Assembly (NCBI RefSeq): GCF_008641105.1
Contig: NZ_VTTI01000002.1
Span: 303,141 to 367,140 of the forward strand
DNA from: Halopseudomonas salina
GTDB taxonomy: Bacteria > Pseudomonadota > Gammaproteobacteria > Pseudomonadales > Pseudomonadaceae
Reading direction: 5' to 3'
Length of the DNA: 64,000 nucleotides
Shown: positions 1-10,341 of the stretch, piece by piece
Layout: each line of letters begins with the position of its first letter
Position numbering within the stretch: the stretch's first letter is position 1
Notes under the pieces: model-generated
Databases searched by the model: none
Told to the model about the DNA's origin: nothing
The model's input: the letters and a program-made list of their open reading frames with translations, nothing else
Position numbers and translations under genes: made by a program

Positions 1-912
1 GCCATCAATAGGCTCCATGCCTGTCATCAGCGCCATCAGGCCGATCATGCCCAGCCCGATCACGATCGCACCGTAGCCGATTGTTGCGGTGATGAATGTA
101 GGCTTGATGTGGTCTTCGCGAACCGCGAACAGTCGCTGCGAGATGGTCTGGTTACCGATCGCGTAAGCCAGCACCGCCACAAAGAACGGAGCGCCCTGGT
201 TGAGGATCGCGTCCATCGAGAACAGATTGGCCTGTTCTGGCGTGAGCAGGCTCATGCCATCGGACAGCGTGCCCGGCCCACCGAGGGCGAAGAGCACCGC
301 AGGGATAATCAGGATTGCCACCGCCATCATCGCCATCAACTGCGCAAAATCGGTAAGCACCGATGCGCGAAAGCCCGACCACAAGGTATAGGACAGCACG
401 CCGACCCCGGCGATCACCACCCCTGCCTGGAACGACAATGGAGAAAGTACCGAAACCAGCGCACCGGAGGCCGTAAAGTTGACCATCAGACTGATGATAC
501 TGCCCAGGATATTGGAGGACGCCAGAATCAGCTGGCTCGAGGACCCATGGCGGGCGTGAATCAGCTCACCCAAGGTGTGTGCGTTGGGCGCCAGTTCCCT
601 GAAGCGACGGCCGAAAGGATAGATAAACAGAATCATCAGCGCGCCCCACAGCCCGTAATGCAGGGGGCCGGAAATGCCGTAGGTATATCCCGAGGTGGCG
701 GCGCCGTAGAACGAGGCGGCCCAAATCCAGGTGGCGGTCATGCTGGCAGCGCCAAGCCCGAAGCCGATCTGATGGTTGGATACCATGAAGGCGTCGGTAT
801 TTTCTTTTTTCTTCTTGATTAGCAAGGTCAGCAGATAGGTGCCGCCGTAAAAGGCGACCAGCAAGGCAAGGACGGTCAGCGTCGAAAACTGATAGAAACT
901 TTCTTTGTTCAT
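1..912 (-). CDS. Sodium:solute symporter family protein, C-terminus cut off by the window edge
   Basis: Reading down the minus strand from the ATG at 912, the frame stays open to base 1, giving about 304 residues of an SSS-family Na+-coupled transporter whose remaining part lies outside the window. It begins MNKESFYQF, followed by alternating hydrophobic helices. The first is residues ~10-30 and is followed by a basic KKKKE loop. Helix 2 contains ATWIWAASFYGAATSGYTYG, the conserved SSS core with small and aromatic residues near the Na+ site. The FGRRFRELAPNAHTLGELIHARHG stretch is typical of the loop before helix 4. The substrate cannot be read from the sequence; DUR3-like urea carriers, proline and carboxylates are all possible. 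It is divergent from the SDR gene. Family call is strong, substrate unknown. Confidence 0.85.
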   Translation of the reverse strand, partial: MNKESFYQFSTLTVLALLVAFYGGTYLLTLLIKKKKENTDAFMVSNHQIGFGLGAASMTATWIWAASFYGAATSGYTYGISGPLHYGLWGALMILFIYPFGRRFRELAPNAHTLGELIHARHGSSSQLILASSNILGSIISLMVNFTASGALVSVLSPLSFQAGVVIAGVGVLSYTLWSGFRASVLTDFAQLMAMMAVAILIIPAVLFALGGPGTLSDGMSLLTPEQANLFSMDAILNQGAPFFVAVLAYAIGNQTISQRLFAVREDHIKPTFITATIGYGAIVIGLGMIGLMALMTGMEPIDG

Positions 913-1292
913 TGAATACCCATAGGCTTTGCAGCCCGATCATCCTTCGTGGCAACCAGAATTCCATACGGAGCGGCAGCCACAGGACGTAAGCAAAAAC
1001 AGAACATCTTTCTAGTTATGTCTGTAGCGAGATGAAGGTTGCGGTTGGCAGCCTCATAGTGCGAAAGTCGGCATCGAAAACGCCGTGATAGTGCGGCCGG
1101 AAGCCTCTCCGGTGACGGCCACCCTACTCCCTCGAGCTCGCCCCGTCCACGTACGAATATCCACAAGCAGCCACCAGCAGGCGCCCAAACCTTCTGACAC
1201 GGCTACGGCAAGACAGCATCGGCTGCTGTCTGCGGGCACCACAGCGGCTACGCTGTGCGACAGAAACGTGTTTCCTACTGAAGGAGTAAAAA
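913..1292. other. Divergent intergenic region between the symporter and the SDR gene
   Basis: These 380 bases separate two divergent genes and must hold both promoters. I see no convincing gene. A clear Shine-Dalgarno AAGGAG (1279-1284) sits 8 bases before the SDR start codon. Short GC-rich inverted segments occur at 1210-1265, but none is a clear operator or terminator. Confidence 0.4.
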
Positions 1293-2087
1293 ATGCTTAT
1301 CGATCTGACTGGCAAGACGGCAATCGTTACCGGTTCAACCGCAGGTATCGGCCTGGCCATAGCCCACGGACTGGCTCGATCCGGAGCCAGCGTAGTGGTA
1401 AATGGCCGCACCGAGGCCCGCGTACATACTGCGGTAGAAGAGATACGGGCGGCCTACCCCGACGCCAATGTGCGCGGCGTGGCGGCGGATCTGGCGACAG
1501 CATCCGGCTGTGAAAAATTGGTCAACGCCGAACCCCATGCCGACATTCTGGTGAATAACCTGGGCATTTTCGAAGCAGTGGATTTCTTTGAAATCCCGGA
1601 TGATGACTGGCAGCGCTTTTTCAACGTGAATGTGCTTTCCGGCGTGCGGGTATCCCGGGCCTACGCACCTGGCATGGTCGAGAATGGCTGGGGACGGATC
1701 GTTTTCCTGTCTTCGGAATCAGGTATCAACATTCCGACCGAAATGATCCATTACGGCTTTACCAAGTCGGCCAACCTGTCGGTCTCACGGGGTCTGGCCA
1801 AGCGCCTGGCTGGCACTGGCGTAACCGTCAATGCGGTTTTGCCCGGGCCAACTCTCTCCGAGGGCGTCATGGCGATGATCGAGCCGGCAGCAAAGAAACA
1901 GGGCATCAGCACCGAAGAAGCCGCGAGCCAGTTCGTCAAGGCCAAGCGTCCCTCTTCAATCATCCAGCGAGCGGCTACAACCGAAGAGGTCGCCAACATG
2001 GTGGTCTATGTCTGCTCCCAGCAGGCTTCCGCTACCACAGGGGCTGCCATGCGCGTCGAAGGAGGAATAGTCGATACGCTGACCTGA
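1293..2087 (+). CDS. SDR family NAD(P)-dependent oxidoreductase
   Basis: A 264-residue classical short-chain dehydrogenase/reductase, presumably cytosolic. The Rossmann cofactor motif TGSTAGIG is near residues 14-21. The structural NNAG motif is present as NNLG near residue 88. The catalytic serine is in LSSESG, and the catalytic Tyr-x3-Lys is in HYGFTKS (around 152-156). The C-terminus ends in the usual glycine-rich VEGGIVDTL segment. Substrate specificity cannot be read from sequence; relatives include 3-oxoacyl-ACP reductase-like and ketone reductases. The ATG has a strong AAGGAG ribosome-binding site. The gene stands alone, convergent with corA only 5 bases beyond its stop, with no obvious terminator between. 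Confidence 0.88.
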   Translation: MLIDLTGKTAIVTGSTAGIGLAIAHGLARSGASVVVNGRTEARVHTAVEEIRAAYPDANVRGVAADLATASGCEKLVNAEPHADILVNNLGIFEAVDFFEIPDDDWQRFFNVNVLSGVRVSRAYAPGMVENGWGRIVFLSSESGINIPTEMIHYGFTKSANLSVSRGLAKRLAGTGVTVNAVLPGPTLSEGVMAMIEPAAKKQGISTEEAASQFVKAKRPSSIIQRAATTEEVANMVVYVCSQQASATTGAAMRVEGGIVDTLT

Positions 2088-2092
2088 TGACG

Positions 2093-3157
2093 TCAGAGCC
2101 AGCCTTTTCGTCGGAATACCAAGAGTAATCCAGCGGATACCACAGTCATCACTACCCACACTGCCGGATACGCCCATCGCCAGGCGAGTTCCGGCATGTG
2201 TTCGAAGTTCATGCCGTATACCCCGGCAATAAATGTCAGAGGCATGAACACCGTAGCGATAATGGTAAGTACCTTCATCACCTCGTTCATCCGGTTATTG
2301 ATGCTGGACATATACAGATCCAGCATGCTGACCAACAATTCGCGAATGGTGTCGATTGTGTCGAGAACATGCACGCTGTGGTCTTGTACGTCGCGCATGA
2401 ACAGTCTTGTTTCCTCGCTGATCAGCGGATAGTCATCCCGTGAGAGCTGGTTCAGCACCTCTCGTAGAGGCCAGACTGCTTTGCGCAGCATCAGCATTTC
2501 CCTCTTGAAATGGTGTATGCGTCGCAGAGTAGTGGGTTGAGGCTCGATAATGAGTTGATCTTCAAGCGCCTCGATTTCATCACCCAGTTTTTCCAGCAGC
2601 ACAAAGTAATGGTCGACTACTGCGTCGAGGAGCGCGTATGCCAGATAGTCGGCTTGCATGAAACGAATACGCCGTCCTTCCCGCAGCCGTGCGCGTACAC
2701 CGTCGAACATGTCATCAGGCAATTCCTGCAGCGAGAACACGTAATCCTTGCCAAGGATCAGGCTGATCTGTTCGGAATAGATCTGATGGTTGGTTTGATC
2801 GAACCGGAGCATGCGCAAAACAATGTAGAGATAGCCGTCGTAGGCTTCCACCTTGGGTCGCTGGTCGGTATTGAGAATATCCTCCAGTACCAACGGATGG
2901 AGACCCAGTAGCTCTCCCATCTCCTTCACCGCTGCAGCTTGGTGTACGCCGTCCATGTCCAACCACTTCACTCCGGGTAGCGCGAGCAGCTCATGACACG
3001 TCTGCGGAGTAACGTTCTCCCTGATCTGGAGATTCTCTTGGTCATAGACAACCACAGAGGTAGTGCACTCGAACTGCGCGTGGTCACCGATATGCACCAG
3101 AGTGCCAGGCGCCGCGCCGAGCTTTTTCCCACGTTTGACCACCAGCTTGCGCGGCAT
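2093..3157 (-). CDS. corA: Magnesium/cobalt transporter CorA
   Basis: CorA family Mg2+/Co2+ channel of the inner membrane, 354 residues from the ATG at 3157. That start follows AAGG eight bases upstream and gives the family-typical opening MPRKLVVKRGKKLGAAPGTL; an in-frame GTG at 3193 would add 12 residues but lacks a ribosome-binding site. The long cytoplasmic alpha/beta funnel domain occupies residues ~1-285. Two C-terminal transmembrane helices follow, the first ending in the signature YGMN (selectivity loop GMNFEHMPE), and the protein ends with a basic tail (FRRKGWL). Length and motif order fit a complete CorA. Convergent with the SDR gene. Confidence 0.93.
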   Translation of the reverse strand: MPRKLVVKRGKKLGAAPGTLVHIGDHAQFECTTSVVVYDQENLQIRENVTPQTCHELLALPGVKWLDMDGVHQAAAVKEMGELLGLHPLVLEDILNTDQRPKVEAYDGYLYIVLRMLRFDQTNHQIYSEQISLILGKDYVFSLQELPDDMFDGVRARLREGRRIRFMQADYLAYALLDAVVDHYFVLLEKLGDEIEALEDQLIIEPQPTTLRRIHHFKREMLMLRKAVWPLREVLNQLSRDDYPLISEETRLFMRDVQDHSVHVLDTIDTIRELLVSMLDLYMSSINNRMNEVMKVLTIIATVFMPLTFIAGVYGMNFEHMPELAWRWAYPAVWVVMTVVSAGLLLVFRRKGWL

Positions 3158-3213
3158 TTGATCTACCTTGTGTCGGTTGATATTTGCGGCCACCCAGGCT
3201 GCGCAAGCAGGAG

Positions 3214-5097
3214 TCAGTCCACTTTTGAAGCAGCGTCCGGCTTGAGAGAATACATCTGCTTATCGGCAAGCTGGAAAAGATTTTCCGCATTGGTGGCATC
3301 ATCGGGATACACCGCCATACCAATACTCATACCGACTGATATGTCATGCCCCCCTATTGGCAAGGGCTTTATAACCTCAGTCAGCAATTTGTGCTGCAAA
3401 GTCTGCATGGCTTCCCTACTGCCCACCGACTCCAGCAGAAGTACAAACTCGTCACCGCCAACGCGCGCTACCGTGTCAACTTCACGCAGATGCGCCTTGA
3501 GGCGTTGGGCAACCTCTACCAGAACCTGATCACCGGCCATGTGACCAAATCGATCGTTGATCTGCTTGAACCTGTCCAGGTCAGCGACCATCAGAGCAAA
3601 TCGTTGGCCTGTTCGCTGGGAACGCAATTGCGCCTGCTCAAGGCGATCGTTGAGCAATTTCCGGTTGGCCAGGCCGGTCAACGCATCATGATTTGCCTGT
3701 TCTTCAAGCAACACCTTGTTGCGCGTCAGCTCTTCATTAGCCTGTTTCAGTTCGACCGTGCGTTCGGTAACCCGACTTTCCAATCGTCGTTCACTTTCGC
3801 GCAGTGCATCAACCATCTTGCGATTAACGGCTAACGCCTCCTGCTGTGCAAGATCCTGTGCTCTTTGCATGCTGTTTATGCGATCAGCCAGCGCCAGCGA
3901 AAGGAGCAGCATCTCGGCGGCGGAACCAAACATCAAGGCGTTTGAAGTAAAGCCGTTGGAGGGCAGAAGGCCCAGGTTGTGCGATGCCATGACCAGTATG
4001 CTGACCAACAGGGATACCCAGGCAAGCACGAAGAAACGGGCACCTGGCTGCCCCCGATACAGACTGACTCCGCCGATGATCAGTGCGCTCAGAGCAAATA
4101 GCAGAGAGGTGACATTAACGATTACGGCACCGGCAAAGTAAGAAACGAACAGGGTAATCAGAAAGCACAGGGCAAACACCACGCCGAGTAGTGGCATAAC
4201 CCAATGCATGTAGAGACTGCGCGGGGTAGAGCCAAGGAATCGCTGTGCAAACAAGGTCCCGAAGAACCCTGCAAGCGCCACACCGCCGGTAGGAGACAGG
4301 TGGGTCAACATGGCGTTGCTTGGCCACAGAAATTGCCCTGTCAGGCCGGCAAGACCGGCTTGCCCCAGAGCCAGGAAGCCGACAAAAGCCACATAGATCA
4401 GATACAGCTTGTCGCGCAAAGAGAGAAACAAAAAGAGGTTGTAAAACATAAGGCCGCCCAACAGCCCATAATAGGCACTGAGAAACGTATAGCTGAACTG
4501 ATCCTCTGCCCATAATGCGTCAGGCTGCCAAAGGCTTACTGGCACTGACAGGGTGCCCGCAGACGATGTTTTGATAAATATCTGGTAGCGGGTATCCGGC
4601 TCAAGCTGCAGTTCGAAAAGATGATGCCGATGGGGGAATCGCTTGTCGACAAAGGGTACAAGGTCCCCGGCATGCTGACGAAGGTAGGACGACCCCTCAG
4701 GCGCAATGTACAGGTCAACACTGTCGAGTGATGCATGGGCAACTTCAAGAATCCAGCGCTCGGGTACCGAATTGCCAGTGGTAAAACCCTGATAGAGCCA
4801 AACCTGCGCGCGGGTTAGACCGAAGTTGGTGACAGAGGCCGATAGCGTATCGGCTTTGCTGAATTCACCCTGTGCCTGCAGCTGGATGGCTTGCTCCAGG
4901 GTAAGCCCGACACCATGGTGCTGGAGAGCGGAGAAGTGCGTGGACAGTGAATAGTGCGGCTCATTGTCTATCAGAAGCTCAGTCTGCGCAGGGGCATGCT
5001 GAGCGACCAGATATGTAAGGCAAAACACACAGAACAGCAACGTCCGCCTGGCGTCCCAAAGAAACTTGCGCTGCCGGACTCCCTCAATTATCTGCAC
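3214..5097 (-). CDS. 7TM receptor (7TMR-DISM) diguanylate cyclase
   Basis: A 627-residue inner-membrane sensor that should make c-di-GMP. It has an N-terminal signal/TM segment (LLFCVFCLTYLVA), a periplasmic 7TMR-DISMED2-like beta domain (residues ~45-175) and seven hydrophobic helices (~185-390). A short coiled coil (~400-455, rich in E, R and K) leads to a GGDEF domain (~460-620). The catalytic loop VARVGGDEF is intact, and RxxD (REVD) five residues upstream is a product-inhibition I-site. The start is a GTG, supported by GGAG five or six bases upstream; no ATG is available nearby. Gene is monocistronic between corA and cysG. The signal sensed is unknown. Confidence 0.9.
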   Translation of the reverse strand: MQIIEGVRQRKFLWDARRTLLFCVFCLTYLVAQHAPAQTELLIDNEPHYSLSTHFSALQHHGVGLTLEQAIQLQAQGEFSKADTLSASVTNFGLTRAQVWLYQGFTTGNSVPERWILEVAHASLDSVDLYIAPEGSSYLRQHAGDLVPFVDKRFPHRHHLFELQLEPDTRYQIFIKTSSAGTLSVPVSLWQPDALWAEDQFSYTFLSAYYGLLGGLMFYNLFLFLSLRDKLYLIYVAFVGFLALGQAGLAGLTGQFLWPSNAMLTHLSPTGGVALAGFFGTLFAQRFLGSTPRSLYMHWVMPLLGVVFALCFLITLFVSYFAGAVIVNVTSLLFALSALIIGGVSLYRGQPGARFFVLAWVSLLVSILVMASHNLGLLPSNGFTSNALMFGSAAEMLLLSLALADRINSMQRAQDLAQQEALAVNRKMVDALRESERRLESRVTERTVELKQANEELTRNKVLLEEQANHDALTGLANRKLLNDRLEQAQLRSQRTGQRFALMVADLDRFKQINDRFGHMAGDQVLVEVAQRLKAHLREVDTVARVGGDEFVLLLESVGSREAMQTLQHKLLTEVIKPLPIGGHDISVGMSIGMAVYPDDATNAENLFQLADKQMYSLKPDAASKVD

Positions 5098-5188
5098 GCG
5101 AACTCCGTTTCATGCCTTCAATCGACGACGTCGAATGGCGGCTGCGGATAGTATCAATCTGCCATTCATTACTCGCTACTACTTTAGT

Positions 5189-6637
5189 CTAGTCCGTTGG
5201 GTTTGACGATTCCTGGTTGGAGCGCAAAACACCCTTTGTATCAATCTCCACGGCATCGGGCGCGAACCATTTCAGTTTGTCGTGCAGGTGGACCACCTCA
5301 CCCACAATCAGAAGTGTCGGCGGCGTGATGTTGGTGCTTTCCACCAGGCCAGGCATGGTGCTCAAGGTTCCGATCAATACTTTCTGATTGGCGGTTGTGC
5401 CCTGCTGCACAAGCGCCATCGGGGTATCTGCACCCCGGCCATGTTTGATAAGTTGCGCGCAAATCTCGGGCAGACCCACCAGGCCCATGTAGAACACCAG
5501 TGTCTGGCCCGGCGCAACCAGGCTCTGCCAGGCAAGATTACTGGTCCCATCCTTGAGATGCCCGGTAACAAAACGCACGGACTGAGCATAATCACGATGG
5601 GTAAGCGGTATACCGGCATAAGCGGAGCAGCCATTGGCGGCGGTAATACCGGGCACCACCTGAAAAGGCACGCCATGGGCGGCGAGTTCTTCAATTTCTT
5701 CGCCTCCACGTCCGAAAATGAACGGGTCCCCGCCCTTGAGGCGCAGAACACGCTTGCCCTCACCTGCCAGACGCACCAGTAACTGGTTGATCTGTTCCTG
5801 AGGGACAGTATGTTCGGAACGGGCCTTGCCAACATAGATACGCTCTGCATCACGGCGGCACAGGTCAATGATCGCGGTAGGCACCAGGCGATCATGCAAG
5901 ACCACGTCTGCCTGCTGCATCAGCCGCAATGCGCGGAATGTCAGCAGGTCCGGATCGCCCGGGCCGGCGCCAACCAGATAGACTTCACCGCGGTAGTTCT
6001 GCCCTGCCTGATCCGCCAGTCGACTCGCCAGCAGTTCTTCCGCGGCCTCATCCTGACCAGCAAAAATGCGCTCAGCCACGTCACCCTGGAATACGTCCTC
6101 CCAGAAAACGCGGCGCTGATTGATCCCCGGGAACGCAGCCTTTACCTGACTGCGAAAGCGCTTGGCCAGTTGGGCCAGCTTGCCGTAGGTATAGGGAAAC
6201 AGCGTTTCGATTCGCGCCCGGGTCAGTCGCGCCAGAACTGGCGCATGACTGCCACTGGAAATGGCAATAATCAGCGGCGAGCGATCGACTATGGCTGGAA
6301 AGATGACCGTGCACAGATCAGGTGCATCTACAGCATTGACCGGCAGAAACCGCGTCTGAGCATCAGCCGACACCCGAGCGTTGAGAGGCTCGTCGTCCGT
6401 GGCGGCAATAACCAGTTGGGTTCCGTTCATATCGTCCGGTTGATAACCGCGCTCAATGCACTCACCGCCACCGCTGTGTACCAGCTCGGCCAGCTGCTGC
6501 TCAATCTCGGGAGCAACAACGCGTAGCACCGCTCCGGCCTCGCTGAGCAGTCGCGATTTGCGCAGGGCAATCTCGCCGCCGCCGACAACCAGTACCAGGC
6601 GGCCCTGCAGATTATGGAATAACGGCAAATATTCCAT
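5189..6637 (-). CDS. cysG: Siroheme synthase CysG (uroporphyrinogen-III methyltransferase / precorrin-2 dehydrogenase / ferrochelatase)
   Basis: Multifunctional enzyme of about 482 residues converting uroporphyrinogen III to siroheme, the cofactor of sulfite and nitrite reductases. The N-terminal half (CysG-B) has the NAD-binding [15 protein letters not shown] and the [13 protein letters not shown] segment used in dehydrogenation and chelation. The C-terminal half is the SAM-dependent methyltransferase, with [21 protein letters not shown], the [17 protein letters not shown] loop and the [10 protein letters not shown] segment. I chose the ATG at 6637 ([13 protein letters not shown], the family-typical start), leaving one base between it and the serS stop. 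An upstream in-frame start at 6655 would overlap serS. Last gene of the ftsK-lolA-rarA-crcB-serS-cysG run. Confidence 0.95.
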   Translation of the reverse strand: MEYLPLFHNLQGRLVLVVGGGEIALRKSRLLSEAGAVLRVVAPEIEQQLAELVHSGGGECIERGYQPDDMNGTQLVIAATDDEPLNARVSADAQTRFLPVNAVDAPDLCTVIFPAIVDRSPLIIAISSGSHAPVLARLTRARIETLFPYTYGKLAQLAKRFRSQVKAAFPGINQRRVFWEDVFQGDVAERIFAGQDEAAEELLASRLADQAGQNYRGEVYLVGAGPGDPDLLTFRALRLMQQADVVLHDRLVPTAIIDLCRRDAERIYVGKARSEHTVPQEQINQLLVRLAGEGKRVLRLKGGDPFIFGRGGEEIEELAAHGVPFQVVPGITAANGCSAYAGIPLTHRDYAQSVRFVTGHLKDGTSNLAWQSLVAPGQTLVFYMGLVGLPEICAQLIKHGRGADTPMALVQQGTTANQKVLIGTLSTMPGLVESTNITPPTLLIVGEVVHLHDKLKWFAPDAVEIDTKGVLRSNQESSNPTD

Positions 6638-6638
6638 G

Positions 6639-7925
<1,287 letters not shown>

Positions 7926-7962
7926 TCATCATCTTATGGTTGCAGGGTGGCAGCCTGACTGG

Positions 7963-8334
7963 TTATCGCACCAGCGTCAGGCCGGCCCAGGTGGCGAGCA
8001 GACAAACGCACACACTGAGCAGAATGTATCCGAGGGCCATCAGGCTCTCGCCGTTTTCCATCAAACGCAGCGCGTCGAGGGAGAACGTGGAAAATGTAGT
8101 AAAGGCGCCAAGAAAACCGATAAAGAGTCCCTGGCGCAGGAGCGGCGCAAATTCCGGCCGGCTCAGCCACAGGCCATAAAGTATACCTATGATCAGGCAG
8201 CCGATCAGGTTCACGGCAAAGGTTGCCAGCGGAAATGCCTTTGGCCAGGTCAGCATGATCCACTGCGCGATGCCGAAGCGGCTCAATGCGCCGAGCGATC
8301 CGCCAAGAGCGATTGCCAACAAACTGCCACCCAT
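7963..8334 (-). CDS. crcB: Fluoride efflux channel CrcB/Fluc
   Basis: Small four-helix membrane protein of 123 residues that works as an antiparallel dimer exporting fluoride. The signature G-x-x-G-A-L-x-R-F-G (GGSLGALSRFG) lies at residues ~11-20. The pore asparagine is in FAVNLIGCLIIG, the conserved TTFSTFSLD (central Na+ and phenylalanine track) is at ~75-83, and hydrophobic helices run throughout. It starts 6 bases after the rarA stop and precedes serS. No fluoride riboswitch can be expected at this internal operon position and I saw none. Confidence 0.93.
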   Translation of the reverse strand: MGGSLLAIALGGSLGALSRFGIAQWIMLTWPKAFPLATFAVNLIGCLIIGILYGLWLSRPEFAPLLRQGLFIGFLGAFTTFSTFSLDALRLMENGESLMALGYILLSVCVCLLATWAGLTLVR

Positions 8335-8340
8335 GGGTAC

Positions 8341-9681
8341 CTACCTCCTTTTTGTCCCGCTAGCCGCATCCAGGCTGCGCAGATATTCCAATTTCTGCCC
8401 GATCTTGAGTTCCAGGCCACGGTCAGCCGGCTCGTAGTAGCGCTTCGGCTCCAACTCCTCGGGAAAGTAATCTTCCCCGGCCGCATAAGCCTGAGGTTCA
8501 TTATGCGCGTAGCGATAGCCCTCGCTGTAGCCCAATTCCTTCATCAGTTTGGTCGGCGCATTGCGCAGGTGCAGCGGCGGCTCGTAGGACGGCTGGCTGG
8601 CGACATCCTTCATTACGGCATTGAACGCCTTGTAGACCGCGTTGCTCTTGGGGGCGCAGGCGATATAGACCACCGCCTGCGCAACCGCCAGCTCACCCTC
8701 CGGGCTACCCAGGCGCTCCTGTACATCCCAGGCATTGAGCGCCAGGGTAAGCGCCCGGGGATCCGCATTGCCCACCTCTTCACTGGCCATGCGCACCACT
8801 CGGCGAGCAACAAACAGGGGATCGGCTCCGCCGTCAATCATTCTGGCGAACCAGTAGAGCGAAGCATCGGGATTGGATCCGCGCACCGACTTGTGCAGCG
8901 CAGAGATCTGGTCATAAAAGGCCTCACCACCCTTATCGAAGCGGCGCCGGGTATCGTTGAGCAGATCGCTGACAAGGGCGGTATCGATGGTACCGCCGTC
9001 ATCGACAAGATCAGCAGCAATTTCAAGCAGGTTCAGCAGACGACGGGCGTCACCATCGGCCGCATCAAGCAATATGCCCCGGGCCTCGTCACTGACCGAT
9101 AGCGCATGCCGCCCCAGGCCGCGCTCGACATCCGTCAAGGCACGATCGATCAGGATCGACAGCGAGTCTTCATCCAGCGCCTTGAGCACATAGACCCGGG
9201 CGCGGGACAACAAGGCGTTATTGAGCTCGAAAGAGGGGTTTTCAGTGGTGGCACCGATAAACAACAGGGTGCCATCTTCCACATAGGGCAAAAAGGCATC
9301 CTGCTGCGACTTGTTGAAGCGATGCACCTCGTCAACAAACAGTATCGTCTGCCGGCCGCTTTGCGAAGCCTGCTGACGAGCCACTTCTACCGCCTGACGG
9401 ATATCCTTTACCCCGGCCAGCACCGCCGAAATACTCACAAAGTGCGCATCAGCCAGGGTGGCAAGCAAACGCGCCAGGGTGGTCTTGCCTACCCCCGGAG
9501 GTCCCCAGAAGATCATCGAATGCAATGCGCCCTGCTCCAACGCTACGCGCAGCGGGCGACTCGGTCCGAGCAGATGCGCCTGGCCGGTGTATTCGTCGAG
9601 TGTCGCTGGCCGCATGCGTGCGGCCAGCGGCTGATGCGTTCCCCGATCGGGGAAGAGGCCTGCCTCACTCACTGATGACAT
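8341..9681 (-). CDS. rarA: Replication-associated recombination protein RarA (AAA+ ATPase)
   Basis: Clamp-loader-like AAA+ ATPase (also called MgsA) acting at stalled replication forks. Walker A is [13 protein letters not shown], Walker B is [10 protein letters not shown], sensor 1 is [13 protein letters not shown], and the arginine-finger/sensor 2 region includes LLSRARV and [11 protein letters not shown]. The C-terminal tetramerisation and SSB-interaction domain ([22 protein letters not shown] onward) is complete. I prefer the ATG at 9681 ([14 protein letters not shown], 446 residues), which overlaps the end of lolA by 17 bases; a start at 9723 would add 14 atypical residues. The overlap implies translational coupling with lolA. 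Confidence 0.93.
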   Translation of the reverse strand: MSSVSEAGLFPDRGTHQPLAARMRPATLDEYTGQAHLLGPSRPLRVALEQGALHSMIFWGPPGVGKTTLARLLATLADAHFVSISAVLAGVKDIRQAVEVARQQASQSGRQTILFVDEVHRFNKSQQDAFLPYVEDGTLLFIGATTENPSFELNNALLSRARVYVLKALDEDSLSILIDRALTDVERGLGRHALSVSDEARGILLDAADGDARRLLNLLEIAADLVDDGGTIDTALVSDLLNDTRRRFDKGGEAFYDQISALHKSVRGSNPDASLYWFARMIDGGADPLFVARRVVRMASEEVGNADPRALTLALNAWDVQERLGSPEGELAVAQAVVYIACAPKSNAVYKAFNAVMKDVASQPSYEPPLHLRNAPTKLMKELGYSEGYRYAHNEPQAYAAGEDYFPEELEPKRYYEPADRGLELKIGQKLEYLRSLDAASGTKRR

Positions 9682-10303
9682 CGACTCCCGGTGGAATCTC
9701 GAAGGTGAAATCGCTTTGCTCAACGGATTCGTTGACCTTCACATCGCGGAACAGGATGTTGGTACGCTGACCTACCGCATCACTCATCTGCATGTCATTG
9801 ATCTTGCCGTCCAGAAACGATAGGCGCAGATTGTCAAACAGGGTGTCGTTCGCCTTGGGAGTCAACAGGAACTCGGAGACACTGCCGCTCTCGATCACGG
9901 TAATGACAAAGTTTTCCTGTAGCTTGCTGACGTCGCCTGACAGCAACAACGCCGGTGTATGAGTCAGGCGTTTATCCATTTTCTGGATGGTCACCTGTTC
10001 CAGGTCGGGATCGTAGAGCCATATCTGCTCGCCATCAGACACCAGCAACTGCTCGGCAGGCGGAGCGGTATGCCAGCGGAACATCCCCGGACGCTTCAGG
10101 ACCAGGCTACCTGTAGCCTCCTGCAGGTTGGCGCCGTTTGAGCTCAGCGTCATCTGGGAAAAGTCGGCGCTCATCGTATTGGCGCGCGACAGCAAGGTAT
10201 TAAGTCGTTCTGCAGCCACAGCCTCTTCATTGGCCTGGGCTGCAATGGGCAGAGTCATCAGGCAAAGCGCCGCAAGGCTTGAGCGCAAAAGGTTTTTGAT
10301 CAT
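9665..10303 (-). CDS. lolA: Outer-membrane lipoprotein carrier LolA
   Basis: Periplasmic chaperone that carries lipoproteins from LolCDE to LolB. Starting at the ATG at 10303 ([16 protein letters not shown]), the product has about 212 residues. A Sec signal peptide runs [24 protein letters not shown] with AQA cleavage. The mature part has the LolA hallmarks: [49 protein letters not shown], and a C-terminal [14 protein letters not shown]. An upstream in-frame start at 10345 would overlap ftsK and bury the signal peptide. It lies between ftsK and rarA, the usual Pseudomonas order. Confidence 0.95.
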   Translation of the reverse strand: MIKNLLRSSLAALCLMTLPIAAQANEEAVAAERLNTLLSRANTMSADFSQMTLSSNGANLQEATGSLVLKRPGMFRWHTAPPAEQLLVSDGEQIWLYDPDLEQVTIQKMDKRLTHTPALLLSGDVSKLQENFVITVIESGSVSEFLLTPKANDTLFDNLRLSFLDGKINDMQMSDAVGQRTNILFRDVKVNESVEQSDFTFEIPPGVDVISE

Positions 10304-10341
10304 GATCAGGAGTATTCTCCGCTGAGTAAGGGTGGACCGCG

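Noticed and set aside
8335..8345. Fluoride riboswitch for crcB
   Set aside because: crcB is internal to an operon with only 6 bases before it, so no room for a riboswitch.
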